Shown piece by piece: positions 34,970-44,333 of a stretch of DNA of 64,000 nucleotides (position 1 is its first letter; each line of letters opens with the position of its first letter). The stretch is from CBDFLD01 sp965249005 (GTDB lineage: Bacteria; Acidobacteriota; UBA6911), in the NCBI GenBank assembly GCA_965249005.1, contig CBDFLD010000023.1:930001-994000 (forward strand). Direction: 5' to 3'. The translations under genes were made by a program, and so were the position numbers. The notes below the pieces were generated by a model. It ran no database searches. It had not been told where the DNA came from and was given only the letters and a program-made list of their open reading frames with translations.

Positions 34970-36367
34970 TCACTGAAAAGATCTTTTTTCTTTTTTGGCT
35001 TCCTCGAGCGCTCCAGTCTTTGCAAGAGCCAAGGAGAGATTCAAATGAAAAAGCGCATTATCCGGGTCGATTGTTACTGCATTCCGGTAGGCCTCCACGG
35101 CGTTGTGATGATTCCCTCCGGCAAAGAGGAGATTCCCCAGGAGGTTGTGGAAACCTGCGTCAGCGGAGTCTAGATCGAGGGCCTCCTGAACGGCCCGTGT
35201 GGCCCCTGAAACGTCCGTCATCTCCAGACTCCGGGCCAGCACAAAGTGGTATTCGGCCTTTTGCGGCTTTACTCGGATGGCTTTTCGAATCCATTGCGAG
35301 GCGCGCCGCGAGTTGCCCCGCTCGAGATCGATCAGAGCCAGGCGGTAAAGAGCCCGGTCCATATACCATAGGCTCTCGATGGCTTTGGAAAAGAAGTCGT
35401 AGGCCTTTTCCAGGTCGTCCCCAAGGAAGTGTTTCATCCCGCTGTTATAGTGTGCGGTTGCTTTTGCCGTGGCATCCCGTGTTTCCCTTTCCTCTGCGGA
35501 GAGGGCCTGGTAGTTCTCGAGAGCAGATGCTGCTTCGGTGGTTTTTCCCAGCCGCCGGTAGGCGGTTGACAGAAAATAGTAGAGCTCTGAGTCTTCGGGA
35601 CTGTCTTTCACTGCCCGGTTTAGTACTCGGACGGCTTGTTCGTACTCTTGCAGTTTGACGAGCACGGATCCCAGGCTCTTCCTGAGGTCGGGACGATCCA
35701 ATCCCAGAGAAAGGGCTTTTTTGAAGTTCTCGCCGGCCAGACCAAATGTCGCTTGCTCCCTGCTGTAAAGTGAGCCCAGTAAGAAGTAAGCGGCTGCAAA
35801 GGACGGATCCAGGCCAATCGTGCGCTCATACGAGTCACTAGCCTCCTCGGTCTGGTGGAGCCTCTCGTAACTCAATCCCAAGAGGTAATGTGCATAGGCA
35901 CTCTTCGGATCCAGAAGCAGGGCTTGCTGGGTTACGCTCAGCGCATCGCGGTTCCTCTCTGCCTGGATATGAATCAAGGCCAGCAGGCAGTGGTATTCCG
36001 CGTTCTTTGGTTGCAGCTGAATCGCTTTGCCAATCCAATCGGCCGCCCGGTCGTACTTCCCTCGCCGGAGATCGATCTCAGCCAGGCCATGGAAGGCCGG
36101 ATCCATGTCACCGAAGGCGATGATGGCCTTGGTAAAGGAAGCGGAGGCTTGTCCGAGTTCCTTCCTCGAAAGGTGATCCATCCCGGATTGGTAATGCGCC
36201 TGGGCCCTCTGCCGAAGCTCTCCGGACGGCTCCGATTCTTGCCCGGGAGATGGGTATGGAACCTCCCGCACTCGGGAGTCAATGGACGGACTCAAGACAA
36301 GACCTGGAAAAAGAAAGAAGGCCGGCAGGCTGCGGTCGAATGCCCGAAAAGGCCGGGGTTTCTTCAT
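34970..36367 (-). CDS. Exported TPR-repeat protein
   Basis: A 465-residue protein. The ATG at 36367 overlaps the stop of the upstream CRTAC1 gene (ATGA), so the pair is translationally coupled. A signal peptide (MKKPRPFRAFDRSLPAFFLF) is followed by about ten tetratricopeptide units, for example AEYHCLLALIHIQAERNRDA, AYFLLGSLYSREQATFGLA and ELYYFLSTAYRRLGKTTEAA. TPR arrays mediate protein-protein contacts. CRTAC1 plus TPR pairs are frequent in Acidobacteriota and Planctomycetota genomes. The partner and role are not known. Confidence 0.85.
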   Translation of the reverse strand: MKKPRPFRAFDRSLPAFFLFPGLVLSPSIDSRVREVPYPSPGQESEPSGELRQRAQAHYQSGMDHLSRKELGQASASFTKAIIAFGDMDPAFHGLAEIDLRRGKYDRAADWIGKAIQLQPKNAEYHCLLALIHIQAERNRDALSVTQQALLLDPKSAYAHYLLGLSYERLHQTEEASDSYERTIGLDPSFAAAYFLLGSLYSREQATFGLAGENFKKALSLGLDRPDLRKSLGSVLVKLQEYEQAVRVLNRAVKDSPEDSELYYFLSTAYRRLGKTTEAASALENYQALSAEERETRDATAKATAHYNSGMKHFLGDDLEKAYDFFSKAIESLWYMDRALYRLALIDLERGNSRRASQWIRKAIRVKPQKAEYHFVLARSLEMTDVSGATRAVQEALDLDSADAGFHNLLGNLLFAGGNHHNAVEAYRNAVTIDPDNALFHLNLSLALAKTGALEEAKKEKRSFQ

Positions 36368-38040
36368 CTTTCCATCCCTTCGCCTTCGACGATGGTCAGG
36401 TAGCGATCAGTGGCTAAAGCCTCGAGTCGATCGACCCGTATGCTGGGCGCCGGCCATTCGATCTTCTCGCTACTGCCCAGACCAATGAGGACGCGCGGGT
36501 CGTGCGAGGCCAGATAACTCCCGCCATTGTTCTTTACCACGGAATGAGATTCTCCATCAATCGACCACCGAATACGGGCACCTACTGCATCGCGGTTGCA
36601 GGATCGACCTTCCAGTTTCAGCCCGAGCCAGTGGTTGCCCTCGGCGCCGTTGTTCTGGAGCAGCACGGCCTGCTGCCCGTTATTTGCGATCAGAATGTCC
36701 ACCCGGCCGTCGTTCTGGTAATCGCCTACGGCCAGGCCACGGGCAGGAAACATCTTGTCGAAAACAGGGCCCGACTCCGAGCTGACGTTATGCAGGCGAG
36801 TCCCGTCGTTGCTGAAAAAGAGCAGGGGCATCTCATAGGTCACCCGGTTGGAGTACAAGTGAATCATGTCGTCGGGGTGTCCATGGGCCAGAAACAGGTC
36901 GATGGTTCCGTTGTTGTCGACATCCAGAAACTTGAGGCCCCAGCCACTCAATTGAAAGGTGTCCTGGGCGACTCCATGGATCTGGGCAACATCACGAAAG
37001 GTTTCGTCCTTGTAGTTCTGGTAAAGAGCGGAAATCTCCTGGTCCAGGTTGGCGACGAAGAGATCCTGCCACCCGTCCCCGTTGAAATCAGCCGCGTCAA
37101 CTCCCATTCCTGATCGTGGTTTGCCGGCTGAACTGAAGCCGACTTCGGCTACGAGTCCAACCTCGTCCCAACGGTTCTCACCGCGGTTGACGAAAAGAAA
37201 GTCTTGAACCATGTCATTGGCGACAAAAAGATCCATGAGCCGGTCGTTGTTCACATCCGTCGCCACGACTCCCAGAGCCTTCCCCAGGACCCGGGCGATC
37301 GCGGTACCCTTGCCCACTTCGGTGAAGCCGCCGTCACCGTCGTTGCGGAAAAGCAGGCTCGCAGTTGGGGGAAAGACGCTGGGAGGGCAGTAATGCGTCT
37401 TGCCCGATGGGCCGAGGCCGCAAGAGACGGGGTTGTTCAACCCATACTCCACGTAGGTGCAGACGAATAGATCCAGGTCCGTGTCATTGTCGAAATCGAA
37501 CCACACGGCACTCGTGGTCCAACCCGCGGCAGCCACGCCGGCAGCGGCCGTCACGTCCTGGAAAGTGCCGTTGCCTTGATTTCGGTAAAGGAGGGCTTTT
37601 CCGTAGCCGGAGACGTAGATGTCCGGATCTCCGTCGTTGTCATAGTCGCCGACCGCCGCACCCATTCCGAAGTTTCCACCTGAGACACCGGCAGTGGCCG
37701 TCACGTCGGTGAAGGTGCCATCTCTGTTGTTTCGATACAGGGCGTTGCTCGGAAGTTGAGCGGGACGGTAGAAATCGCAGGCCCCGGAATTGACCAGGTA
37801 GATGTCCATCCAGCCGTCGTTGTTGTAATCCAGAAAAGCACAACCCGGCCCGGTCGTCTCGGGAAGGTGCCGATCTTCCGACATGGCGTTGTCGTGGACC
37901 CAGCGAAGGCCGCTTTGGGAAGCGGGGATCTCCTCGAGAAAGGGACGATTCAGGTGATTGCCACCCAGGATCCATTGAGCTGAACTGAACAACAGCAGCA
38001 GGACTAACCATAGGAGTCGCGGAGGGGTGGGCACATTCAT
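36364..38040 (-). CDS. CRTAC1-family exported beta-propeller protein (FG-GAP/ASPIC-UnbV)
   Basis: A 558-residue secreted protein. The start is the ATG at 38040 (MNVPTPPRLL plus a hydrophobic segment); an in-frame ATG at 38073 adds a basic tail. At least seven calcium-binding DxDxDG-like loops mark FG-GAP/VCBS blades: LDYNNDGWMDIYL, GDYDNDGDPDIYV, FDFDNDTDLDLFV, TDVNNDRLMDLFV, ADFNGDGWQDLFV, LDVDNNGTIDLFL and GDYQNDGRVDILI. The C-terminus has the ASPIC/UnbV domain (HWLGLKLEGRSCNRDAVGAR). It overlaps the TPR gene by four bases. It is an extracellular or periplasmic binding scaffold; its ligand is unknown. Confidence 0.9.
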   Translation of the reverse strand: MNVPTPPRLLWLVLLLLFSSAQWILGGNHLNRPFLEEIPASQSGLRWVHDNAMSEDRHLPETTGPGCAFLDYNNDGWMDIYLVNSGACDFYRPAQLPSNALYRNNRDGTFTDVTATAGVSGGNFGMGAAVGDYDNDGDPDIYVSGYGKALLYRNQGNGTFQDVTAAAGVAAAGWTTSAVWFDFDNDTDLDLFVCTYVEYGLNNPVSCGLGPSGKTHYCPPSVFPPTASLLFRNDGDGGFTEVGKGTAIARVLGKALGVVATDVNNDRLMDLFVANDMVQDFLFVNRGENRWDEVGLVAEVGFSSAGKPRSGMGVDAADFNGDGWQDLFVANLDQEISALYQNYKDETFRDVAQIHGVAQDTFQLSGWGLKFLDVDNNGTIDLFLAHGHPDDMIHLYSNRVTYEMPLLFFSNDGTRLHNVSSESGPVFDKMFPARGLAVGDYQNDGRVDILIANNGQQAVLLQNNGAEGNHWLGLKLEGRSCNRDAVGARIRWSIDGESHSVVKNNGGSYLASHDPRVLIGLGSSEKIEWPAPSIRVDRLEALATDRYLTIVEGEGMER

Positions 38041-38162
38041 CTTTGCTTTTGCTCGATCTCTGGCCGTCGTCATCGTACCATTCGAACGTACGGAACGGAG
38101 AAGAAAAACAGGATGCTCTATTGGAGTTCATCCCGGAACAGAGCGTCCAGAGAAAGGCCAGC

Positions 38163-39983
38163 ATGACATCCCGCCATTTTAGCCACCTCTCGATCTACCG
38201 TTTGTTGAACGCTGTTTTGATCCTGGTGCTGGCGGGATTGTCGTGGAATCGCAGCCAGGACGAACCTGAGGGGCTTCTCAAGATCTTGATTGTCGAAGAA
38301 GAAACAGGAAACCCGGTACCCGCACGTCTGGAGGTCCTCGATGATGAGGGGCAAGGGCAGATTGCCGGTGACGCCCTCCTGGTTGGGTCCCAGCATCCGG
38401 GAACGTATACAGAGGTAACCACGAAAAACGAGAACTCAGGCAAAGAGCTGTTCCTTCAGCGAGAAGGCTGGAATCTCGAATTTATCGGCACGCTCGAGGA
38501 GTACAGAGCGGGGTTGAACCGGACGGCGGGCCGTGACGGAGAGTTCGCTAATCAGTTCTATAGTCAGGGTACGAGCACGCTTTCGGTTAAACCCGGCAGG
38601 TATCGGATTCGCGTCCTCAAGGGATTCGAGTACTCCGTGGCAAAGCAAGAGGTAACGATACGCTCGTCGGAGACCACCGAAACGACAGTTCGTTTGAAGC
38701 GATGGATCAACATGTCTGACAAAGGCTGGTACAGTGCCGACGCCCATATTCATATTGGCCGTCAGTTCAAGGAGCTGGATGGCGCCTTATGTCAATGGAT
38801 GCAAGCCGAAGACGTTCAAGTTAGCAATATGCTTCAGGCGGGGAATTATCGGTTTTCCAGGGGGGTGCCGCAACACACGTTTGGACGGGATGGTGTATTC
38901 CGCGACGAGGGTTACATTATCGCGTCCGGCCAGGAGTATCCACGATCGCATTTTCTGGGGCACTGGATCATTCTGGGCAGTGATGCTTTCATCCCGGGCG
39001 GAGAGTACTATCTGGGGTTGAGCGACTTCTTTGAAGAGGCCAAGCGGCGGGGAGGGCTCAGCGGCGTTGCCCATTTTGGAACCAGTCGGGGGGCGGCGAA
39101 TGGGATTAGTTTGGTACTGAATCAGCATCACCTCGACTTCATCGAAATCTTACAGGTCCACGGCGGATTCTACAGCGTCTGGTACCAAACCTGGTATGAC
39201 ATCTTGAACATGGGTTTTCGGATCACGCCAACCGCAGGATCGGATTATTCATGGGGGAAAGAGGAGAACTTCCCCGGGCGAGAACGTTTCTACACACGCG
39301 TCGAGAGGCCCCTTACCTATGATGCGTGGATGAAAAGTGTTCAACAGGGAAAAACCTTTGTGACCAACGGGCCGATGGTGACTTTTTCGGTCGCTGGGCG
39401 CGGGGTAGCTTTGCGCGGAAGCGCTTGGCGCGGGATTGGTGATGAGGTCCGCCTCGAGAAACCGGGTCCGGTCGTTATCAAGGGATCTGTGGCGTTTGAC
39501 CGCGAGCGGGACGACGTCCAGAAGGTGGAGGTTGTGCAGAATGGCACGGTCATTTGGACCGTCGCAACTGAAGAAGGTAAGGCCGAGACACGGTTCGAAT
39601 TCGAACACCAGATTTCTGAAGCGGCTTGGCTGGCCCTTCGAGTTTCTGGAGTAAAGCCCGGGACGACGAATAGACTCCTGTACGGCCGCCCCGAGCTCAC
39701 CAAACCTCTGAAACCGATTCCCTCTCTGGCCCATACCGCTGCGATCTACGTGGTCGTGGACGGCGTTCCGTCGCAGGCGGATCATCCCCGTGCCAAGAAA
39801 CTGGTTCGGAGTTGGATCGAAAGACTCGATAAACTGGAGCGTCGCCTGGCACCCGATCGGATCAAGGAGCTGGTACTTGTCGGGCCTCCAAACGACGGAA
39901 TCTCAAAGGAACTTCTCAGCAAGAACCGTGGTGGGTTGTTGGAGGCGATTCAATCAGCCCGAGACCAATTCAGGAACCGCTGA
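38163..39983 (+). CDS. CehA/McbA-family exported PHP-type metallohydrolase
   Basis: A 606-residue enzyme of the PHP superfamily, known for hydrolases such as carbaryl hydrolase CehA. The ATG at 38163 has GAAAGG upstream; the frame is open earlier but without features. A membrane or signal segment (LNAVLILVLAGLSWNRS) is followed by a carboxypeptidase-regulatory-like beta domain (about 30-175). The metal-binding core then follows: SADAHIHIGRQ (about 195-205), GVAHFGTSRG (about 300), and TPTAGSDYSWG (about 398). It would act on an ester, carbamate or phosphoester outside the cytosol. It diverges from the CRTAC1 gene and precedes a sulfatase gene 133 bases on. Confidence 0.8.
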   Translation: MTSRHFSHLSIYRLLNAVLILVLAGLSWNRSQDEPEGLLKILIVEEETGNPVPARLEVLDDEGQGQIAGDALLVGSQHPGTYTEVTTKNENSGKELFLQREGWNLEFIGTLEEYRAGLNRTAGRDGEFANQFYSQGTSTLSVKPGRYRIRVLKGFEYSVAKQEVTIRSSETTETTVRLKRWINMSDKGWYSADAHIHIGRQFKELDGALCQWMQAEDVQVSNMLQAGNYRFSRGVPQHTFGRDGVFRDEGYIIASGQEYPRSHFLGHWIILGSDAFIPGGEYYLGLSDFFEEAKRRGGLSGVAHFGTSRGAANGISLVLNQHHLDFIEILQVHGGFYSVWYQTWYDILNMGFRITPTAGSDYSWGKEENFPGRERFYTRVERPLTYDAWMKSVQQGKTFVTNGPMVTFSVAGRGVALRGSAWRGIGDEVRLEKPGPVVIKGSVAFDRERDDVQKVEVVQNGTVIWTVATEEGKAETRFEFEHQISEAAWLALRVSGVKPGTTNRLLYGRPELTKPLKPIPSLAHTAAIYVVVDGVPSQADHPRAKKLVRSWIERLDKLERRLAPDRIKELVLVGPPNDGISKELLSKNRGGLLEAIQSARDQFRNR

Positions 39984-40116
39984 GACAGAATATATTACAC
40001 TACGAGTCCCCTCTACGAATGTGAGGCAGGTTCATGATTGCAGTCACTGGCGCAGTTCCGAGCTCCTTACCCGCGGGCACCGCCCTGCGAAAACAAAACG
40101 TCCTGGAGATTGTCCA

Positions 40117-41565
40117 ATGAAGAATGTCCTCGCCTGTGCCGTGATTGTTGTCGTTTCTCTCTTGTCGGCCCTGGCCGTCCCTCGCCAGGATCGGCCGCCG
40201 AATATCATTGTCGTCTTCACGGATGATCAGGGATACGGGGACCTGGGATGCTACGGCTCGCCCAACATCCAGACCCCTCACATCGACCGGCTGGCCGCCG
40301 AGGGGATGCGTATGACCAGCTTTTACGCGGCGCCGTTCTGCGGGCCGTCGCGGGCCGCCCTGATGACGGGATGCTATCCGCCGCGCGTCAGCATCGCATT
40401 CAACCATACCCCGAATGCGAAGACCGGCATTCATCCGGACGAGATCACCGTGGCAGATCTGCTCAAGACTGCCGGGTACGCGACCCTGCACCTCGGCAAG
40501 TGGCATCTTGGGGACGCGCCGGAGTTCTTGCCGACCCGGCACGGTTTTGATGAATACCTTGGGCTCCCCTACTCCAACGACATGTTTCCCCATCACGAGA
40601 TGCTCCCCATCCGGGAAAACGAGCCGCCGCTCATGCAAGCCATTCGAAAGCGATCGCGCTATACCGGATCGCCGTGGAAACAGGGCCAGGCGAACCTTCC
40701 CCCTTCGTTCGAGAAGCCGCTGCCGCTCATCGACGGCGAGCGGGTGGTCGAGACGATGCCCGATCAGCGGACCCTGACGACGCGCTACACGGAGCGAGCG
40801 GTCCGATTCATCCGGGAGAATCGCGACCGACCCTTCTTCATCTATCTCGCACACGCCATGCCACACGTCTATCTCTACGTATCCGACAAGTTCGAGGGCA
40901 AGAGCGAGCGAGGACTTTACGGGGATGTCATCATGGAGATCGACTGGAGCGTCAGTCAGATGCGCTCCGCGCTCGAGGACCTGGGACTGGATGACGATAC
41001 CCTGATCGTGTTTACCTCGGACAACGGACCCTGGCTCCCGTACGGCATCGACGGCGGCTCGGCCGGACCCCTGCGGGGCGGAAAAGGATCGGTCTACGAG
41101 GGTGGGATGCGGGTGCCCGGAATATTCTGGTGGCCCGGCAAGATAGCAGCGGGATCACGATCCAGCGAGATCGCGGCCAACATGGACCTGTTGCCGACCT
41201 TTGCCGAGGCGGCGGGCGTGGCGCTGCCCGGCGATCGCGTCCTGGACGGCCGCAGCCTCTGGCCGTTGCTTTCGGGCGCGACCGATCGAGGGCCGCATGG
41301 AGAGTTCTACTATTTTAACGGGAGCAAGCCCGGCACTTCCCGAATGGGGGCCGTGCGTGACCGGCGCTGGAAGCTGATGGTACGCCGGAACGACCAGGGA
41401 GAGCTCGAGGCAGGTGAGCTTTACGACCTCGCCTGGGATGTCCGCGAACGCACCGACCGAGCCGCGGATCATCCCGAGCATTCCCTACGATTGCTGGCGC
41501 GCGCGCGCGCTTTTCATCGAGAGCTTCTCGAGAACATCCGACCCCTCGGGAAGCTGGCGGAGTGA
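40117..41565 (+). CDS. Exported type I sulfatase (alkaline-phosphatase superfamily)
   Basis: A 482-residue sulfatase. The ATG at 40117 (GGAGA upstream) gives a signal peptide (MKNVLACAVIVVVSLLSALA). The metal-binding FTDDQGYGDLGCYG (about 35-48) precedes the formylglycine motif C75-G-P-S-R79, with downstream LMTG. HLGKWHLG, HAMPHVYLY and FTSDNGPW (Asp-Asn metal ligands, about 307-314) are all present. The active-site cysteine must be converted to formylglycine; no maturase is encoded in the window. It likely removes sulfate from a carbohydrate or aryl ester in the periplasm. The CehA-like gene is just upstream in the same direction. Confidence 0.92.
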   Translation: MKNVLACAVIVVVSLLSALAVPRQDRPPNIIVVFTDDQGYGDLGCYGSPNIQTPHIDRLAAEGMRMTSFYAAPFCGPSRAALMTGCYPPRVSIAFNHTPNAKTGIHPDEITVADLLKTAGYATLHLGKWHLGDAPEFLPTRHGFDEYLGLPYSNDMFPHHEMLPIRENEPPLMQAIRKRSRYTGSPWKQGQANLPPSFEKPLPLIDGERVVETMPDQRTLTTRYTERAVRFIRENRDRPFFIYLAHAMPHVYLYVSDKFEGKSERGLYGDVIMEIDWSVSQMRSALEDLGLDDDTLIVFTSDNGPWLPYGIDGGSAGPLRGGKGSVYEGGMRVPGIFWWPGKIAAGSRSSEIAANMDLLPTFAEAAGVALPGDRVLDGRSLWPLLSGATDRGPHGEFYYFNGSKPGTSRMGAVRDRRWKLMVRRNDQGELEAGELYDLAWDVRERTDRAADHPEHSLRLLARARAFHRELLENIRPLGKLAE

Positions 41566-41759
41566 GGGTGTCCAGAGCCAGCGATGAGACAGACCAACAA
41601 GAAGTGAAGCGACCGAAGACGTTTGTTCGGGTCCTATCTACCGGAGGCGTGGCCCGAATCCACTCATAGCAGATGCGTGGTATAGTGCTCAGCGAACGAC
41701 GCCCGGGGCCGGGGACAACCGCCGGCCGGCCGTGTGTCAACACTCCGGAGAGCCTCGCC

Positions 41760-43049
41760 ATGAGAATTAGCCTGCCCTTTGTTGGAAGGATAGTCGCCGT
41801 GGCAATCCTGACGCTTTGCGCTGTTGCGTCGGCGCCACCCGCGGGAGCGGAGGCCGGCGCCTCCGATTCGGTGGCCGAGCACCGCCGGCTGCACCGGGCT
41901 CACGGTCTCGGTACCTGGCAGAATGTCAAGGACACCGCTCAGCTGCGCTTCGGGCTGCTTCGTTCGGCGGAGATCGTTCCGACCGCCGTGATCGCCCGCG
42001 AGGACCCCGTGCGGGTCCTGCCTCGGGCTCTCATGCCCGAGGTCGGGCACGTCACCGCCGACTCTCCGCTAGGGAAGACGACCCTAGACGACTTCGTCGA
42101 GCGCTCCAACACCGACGCGTTCATGGTCGTCCGCCGGGGGAAGGTCGTGTACGAGCGCTACCTGCACATGCGACCGCACGACCGGCACCTGTACTGGTCG
42201 ATCTCGAAGACCATGGTCAGCGTGCTCGTCGGGATACTCGAGGACGAGGGGAGCGTCGACGTCAGTCAGCCGATCGAGCGCTACATCGCCGCGCTCGTTT
42301 CGAGCGACTGGAAGGGCACGCGTGTTATCGATCTCCTCGATATGGCTTCCGGGATGGCCTGCCTCGAGAACGACGACCCTGATCCGCTGCATCCGAAGTC
42401 CCCCTATTATTGGTTCGAGGCCACGCTCGACCTGCTGCCCCGAACGGCCGAAACCGTCGGCACGACATACGAGTACCTCGCCAGCCTCAAGCGGCTCAAA
42501 CCGCCCGGCACGGTTCGCGAGTACATGTCTGTCAACAGCGTCGTGCTAGGCTGGCTCGTCGAGGAGGTCACCGGCAAGCCATATGCGGAGGTTTTGCGCG
42601 AACGGATCTGGGCGAAGATCGGCGCAGAGTCGGATGCCGCCATCTTCGTGAGCGCGGACAGTGGCGCGGCCTCGAGCCACGGCGGCGTCATCAGCACGCT
42701 GCGCGACCTGGCCCGCTATGGTCTTATCTTCACCCCGAGCCGGAAGGTCGTGAGCGAGCAGCCAGTGGTCTCGGAGGCCTACATGAAAAAGCTCCGGACG
42801 GCGGCGCGGCCGGAGCTGTTTTACAATCGGGCCCGGTACTACCCTGAGGAGAAGCCTTTCGCCGGTGACTACGTGAGCACATGGCACTGGGACCGCATCT
42901 GGCCGGACGGGGACATGTACAAGGCCGGCTACCAGGGGCAAGGGCTCTACGTCTCGCCTTCCCGCGATCTTGTCCTGGCGGGCTTCTCATCCGGTGAGCC
43001 GTACGCCACGGGGGCTTATTATCGGAACCTGGCGCTGGCAATGCCGTAG
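41760..43049 (+). CDS. Serine hydrolase of the beta-lactamase/class C family
   Basis: A 429-residue exported hydrolase. The ATG at 41760 begins a signal peptide (MRISLPFVGRIVAVAILTL, ending PAGAEA). The catalytic SxxK motif is SISKTMVSVLVG (about residues 144-155), and the second Tyr/Ser motif region YMSVNSVVLG occurs near residue 258. HGGVISTLRDLARYG and GYQGQGLYVSPSRDLV are conserved blocks of the 6-aminohexanoate-hydrolase/EstB-like members. It would cleave an ester or amide. Codon third positions are strongly G/C-rich compared with genes around 48 kb. Confidence 0.85.
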   Translation: MRISLPFVGRIVAVAILTLCAVASAPPAGAEAGASDSVAEHRRLHRAHGLGTWQNVKDTAQLRFGLLRSAEIVPTAVIAREDPVRVLPRALMPEVGHVTADSPLGKTTLDDFVERSNTDAFMVVRRGKVVYERYLHMRPHDRHLYWSISKTMVSVLVGILEDEGSVDVSQPIERYIAALVSSDWKGTRVIDLLDMASGMACLENDDPDPLHPKSPYYWFEATLDLLPRTAETVGTTYEYLASLKRLKPPGTVREYMSVNSVVLGWLVEEVTGKPYAEVLRERIWAKIGAESDAAIFVSADSGAASSHGGVISTLRDLARYGLIFTPSRKVVSEQPVVSEAYMKKLRTAARPELFYNRARYYPEEKPFAGDYVSTWHWDRIWPDGDMYKAGYQGQGLYVSPSRDLVLAGFSSGEPYATGAYYRNLALAMP

Positions 43050-43068
43050 ATCTGAAGGAACCGCTTCC

Positions 43069-44010
43069 CTATTCTCCTCCATAAGAAACGATCACGTCTT
43101 CACTCGTTTTCTCGCGTAGCGCGTGATAGGCATCCAGACCAAGCACGTCGTCAGGAACAGCCCCGGCACCCTTGGCCGGTGATTTCAATGCAATCACCAG
43201 GGTGCCGTCCATCCACACGCTCATGGGATAGAACCGCTTTCCACCTTCAAGCTCGAGGAATGGCTGGGCCACCACCAGGCCCGCATAGATCATTTCGCCC
43301 TTGCCAGATTCCTTCAAAGCCTTCTCGAGATCGGAAATCCTTCTTTCTGCCTCAGCGTAATCCAGGCGAAAGTGATGCACCAGCGTCGGACCCGTAGGGC
43401 CGGCAGCACGCCCGGTTATTCTGACCGGCCCGCAACCTGTCAGGCAGCGCTGGAGGCCAAAGGTGTAATCGGGATTGGAGCCCTCAGCCTTCAGGCCTCC
43501 GGCCGCGCGCCACTCGGGACTGGCAATCATATCGGCAATCGCAGCGCTTGTCGGATAATAGGTCAGGCCCAGAAATCCCTGCACATAGGCCGCGCCGGTG
43601 GCTGCTTTTCCTTCCGGCGCTTCGAGGACCCTTGGCTTCTGGGCGCTGAACACCCGGCCGCCGCCGCGGGCATCCACCAGGGGCCCGACCACTTTTCCAT
43701 AACGGTCCAGAAACTCAGGGTTGTTGATGGTAAACCAGTTAAGGGCTGTCACCCCTTTCTCGGGGTCAACGGGGCCACGAAGTTGTTCAATGCAGACCGC
43801 GATCAGTGTGGCATCTTCAAGGCCGCAATGGGCCATAAGGGAAGTGTCAGGCTCGGGCAGCTCCATACGGACAATGACCGGCTTTTCAGCGTTATCGCGT
43901 ACTTCCGCTTTACCCTCCTTCGCGCCTGCTGCAGGAAAAACCAACGAACAAAATATGATAATGCCCGGAATCCCAACACTGGACAAAAAGAGAATATTCC
44001 GTGTCTGCAT
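43069..44010 (-). CDS. Exported hypothetical protein with DUF1330-like segment
   Basis: A 313-residue protein. The ATG at 44010 follows AGGAGGG and begins a signal peptide (MQTRNILFLSSVGIPGIIIF, ending AAGAKE). The middle part (VTALNWFTINNPEFLDRYGK, FLGLTYYPTSAAIADMIASP) resembles the DUF1330 alpha/beta dimer fold. The C-terminal third (YAEAERRISDLEKALKESGK, YPMSVWMDGTLVIALKSP) looks like a second copy of a similar fold. I cannot assign a function. It is convergent with the serine hydrolase gene (gap 19 bases) and divergent from the desaturase. Confidence 0.65.
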   Translation of the reverse strand: MQTRNILFLSSVGIPGIIIFCSLVFPAAGAKEGKAEVRDNAEKPVIVRMELPEPDTSLMAHCGLEDATLIAVCIEQLRGPVDPEKGVTALNWFTINNPEFLDRYGKVVGPLVDARGGGRVFSAQKPRVLEAPEGKAATGAAYVQGFLGLTYYPTSAAIADMIASPEWRAAGGLKAEGSNPDYTFGLQRCLTGCGPVRITGRAAGPTGPTLVHHFRLDYAEAERRISDLEKALKESGKGEMIYAGLVVAQPFLELEGGKRFYPMSVWMDGTLVIALKSPAKGAGAVPDDVLGLDAYHALREKTSEDVIVSYGGE

Positions 44011-44333
44011 GAAGAAATCCCTCCTGATCTCAATGTCCGACGGATAAGAAGAACAGCATGCTTTTTTGGAGTTCGTTCCCCGATGGAATTTGCGCCCTGC
44101 GACTCCGATACCAGGTGTTATGTCTCCTCGACGGATGCAATCGGGATTTTACCTCAAACCAACCGTGCAGGATAGGCAAGCACGCGCACCTTAACGGTTA
44201 CATACGTTTCGCGCTGACAATACCGGTGAACCGGGTTAAATTAGCCCGGACAAAACCAACTACCGCCGAGCCGGGACTGTCGTGCAACATCGTCATTCCC
44301 GACATTGGGCCCGGCGCAAACGAGGCGATAGAG
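44011..44333. other. Divergent region upstream of the fatty-acid desaturase
   Basis: These 323 bases lie between the DUF1330-like gene and the TTG start chosen for the desaturase. The desaturase frame is open through here from an ATG at 44058, but the translation shows no conserved features, so I treat it as non-coding. Promoters for both directions should be present; I could not place them. Confidence 0.45.

Noticed and set aside
38103..38135. A 33-base stretch (26 identities) also found at 44048-44080, upstream of the CehA-like and desaturase genes.
   Set aside because: A match of this quality is expected about once by chance when all positions of a 64-kb window are compared, and the two contexts share nothing else.
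41497..41512. A GCGCGCGCGCGC run at the end of the sulfatase gene as possible Z-DNA or a repeat element.
   Set aside because: It is a short alternating run inside an Arg/Ala-coding stretch and needs no special explanation.
44058..44333. N-terminal extension of the desaturase to an ATG at 44058.
   Set aside because: The added 92 residues are unlike desaturases, and a TTG with a GAGG site gives the usual length.
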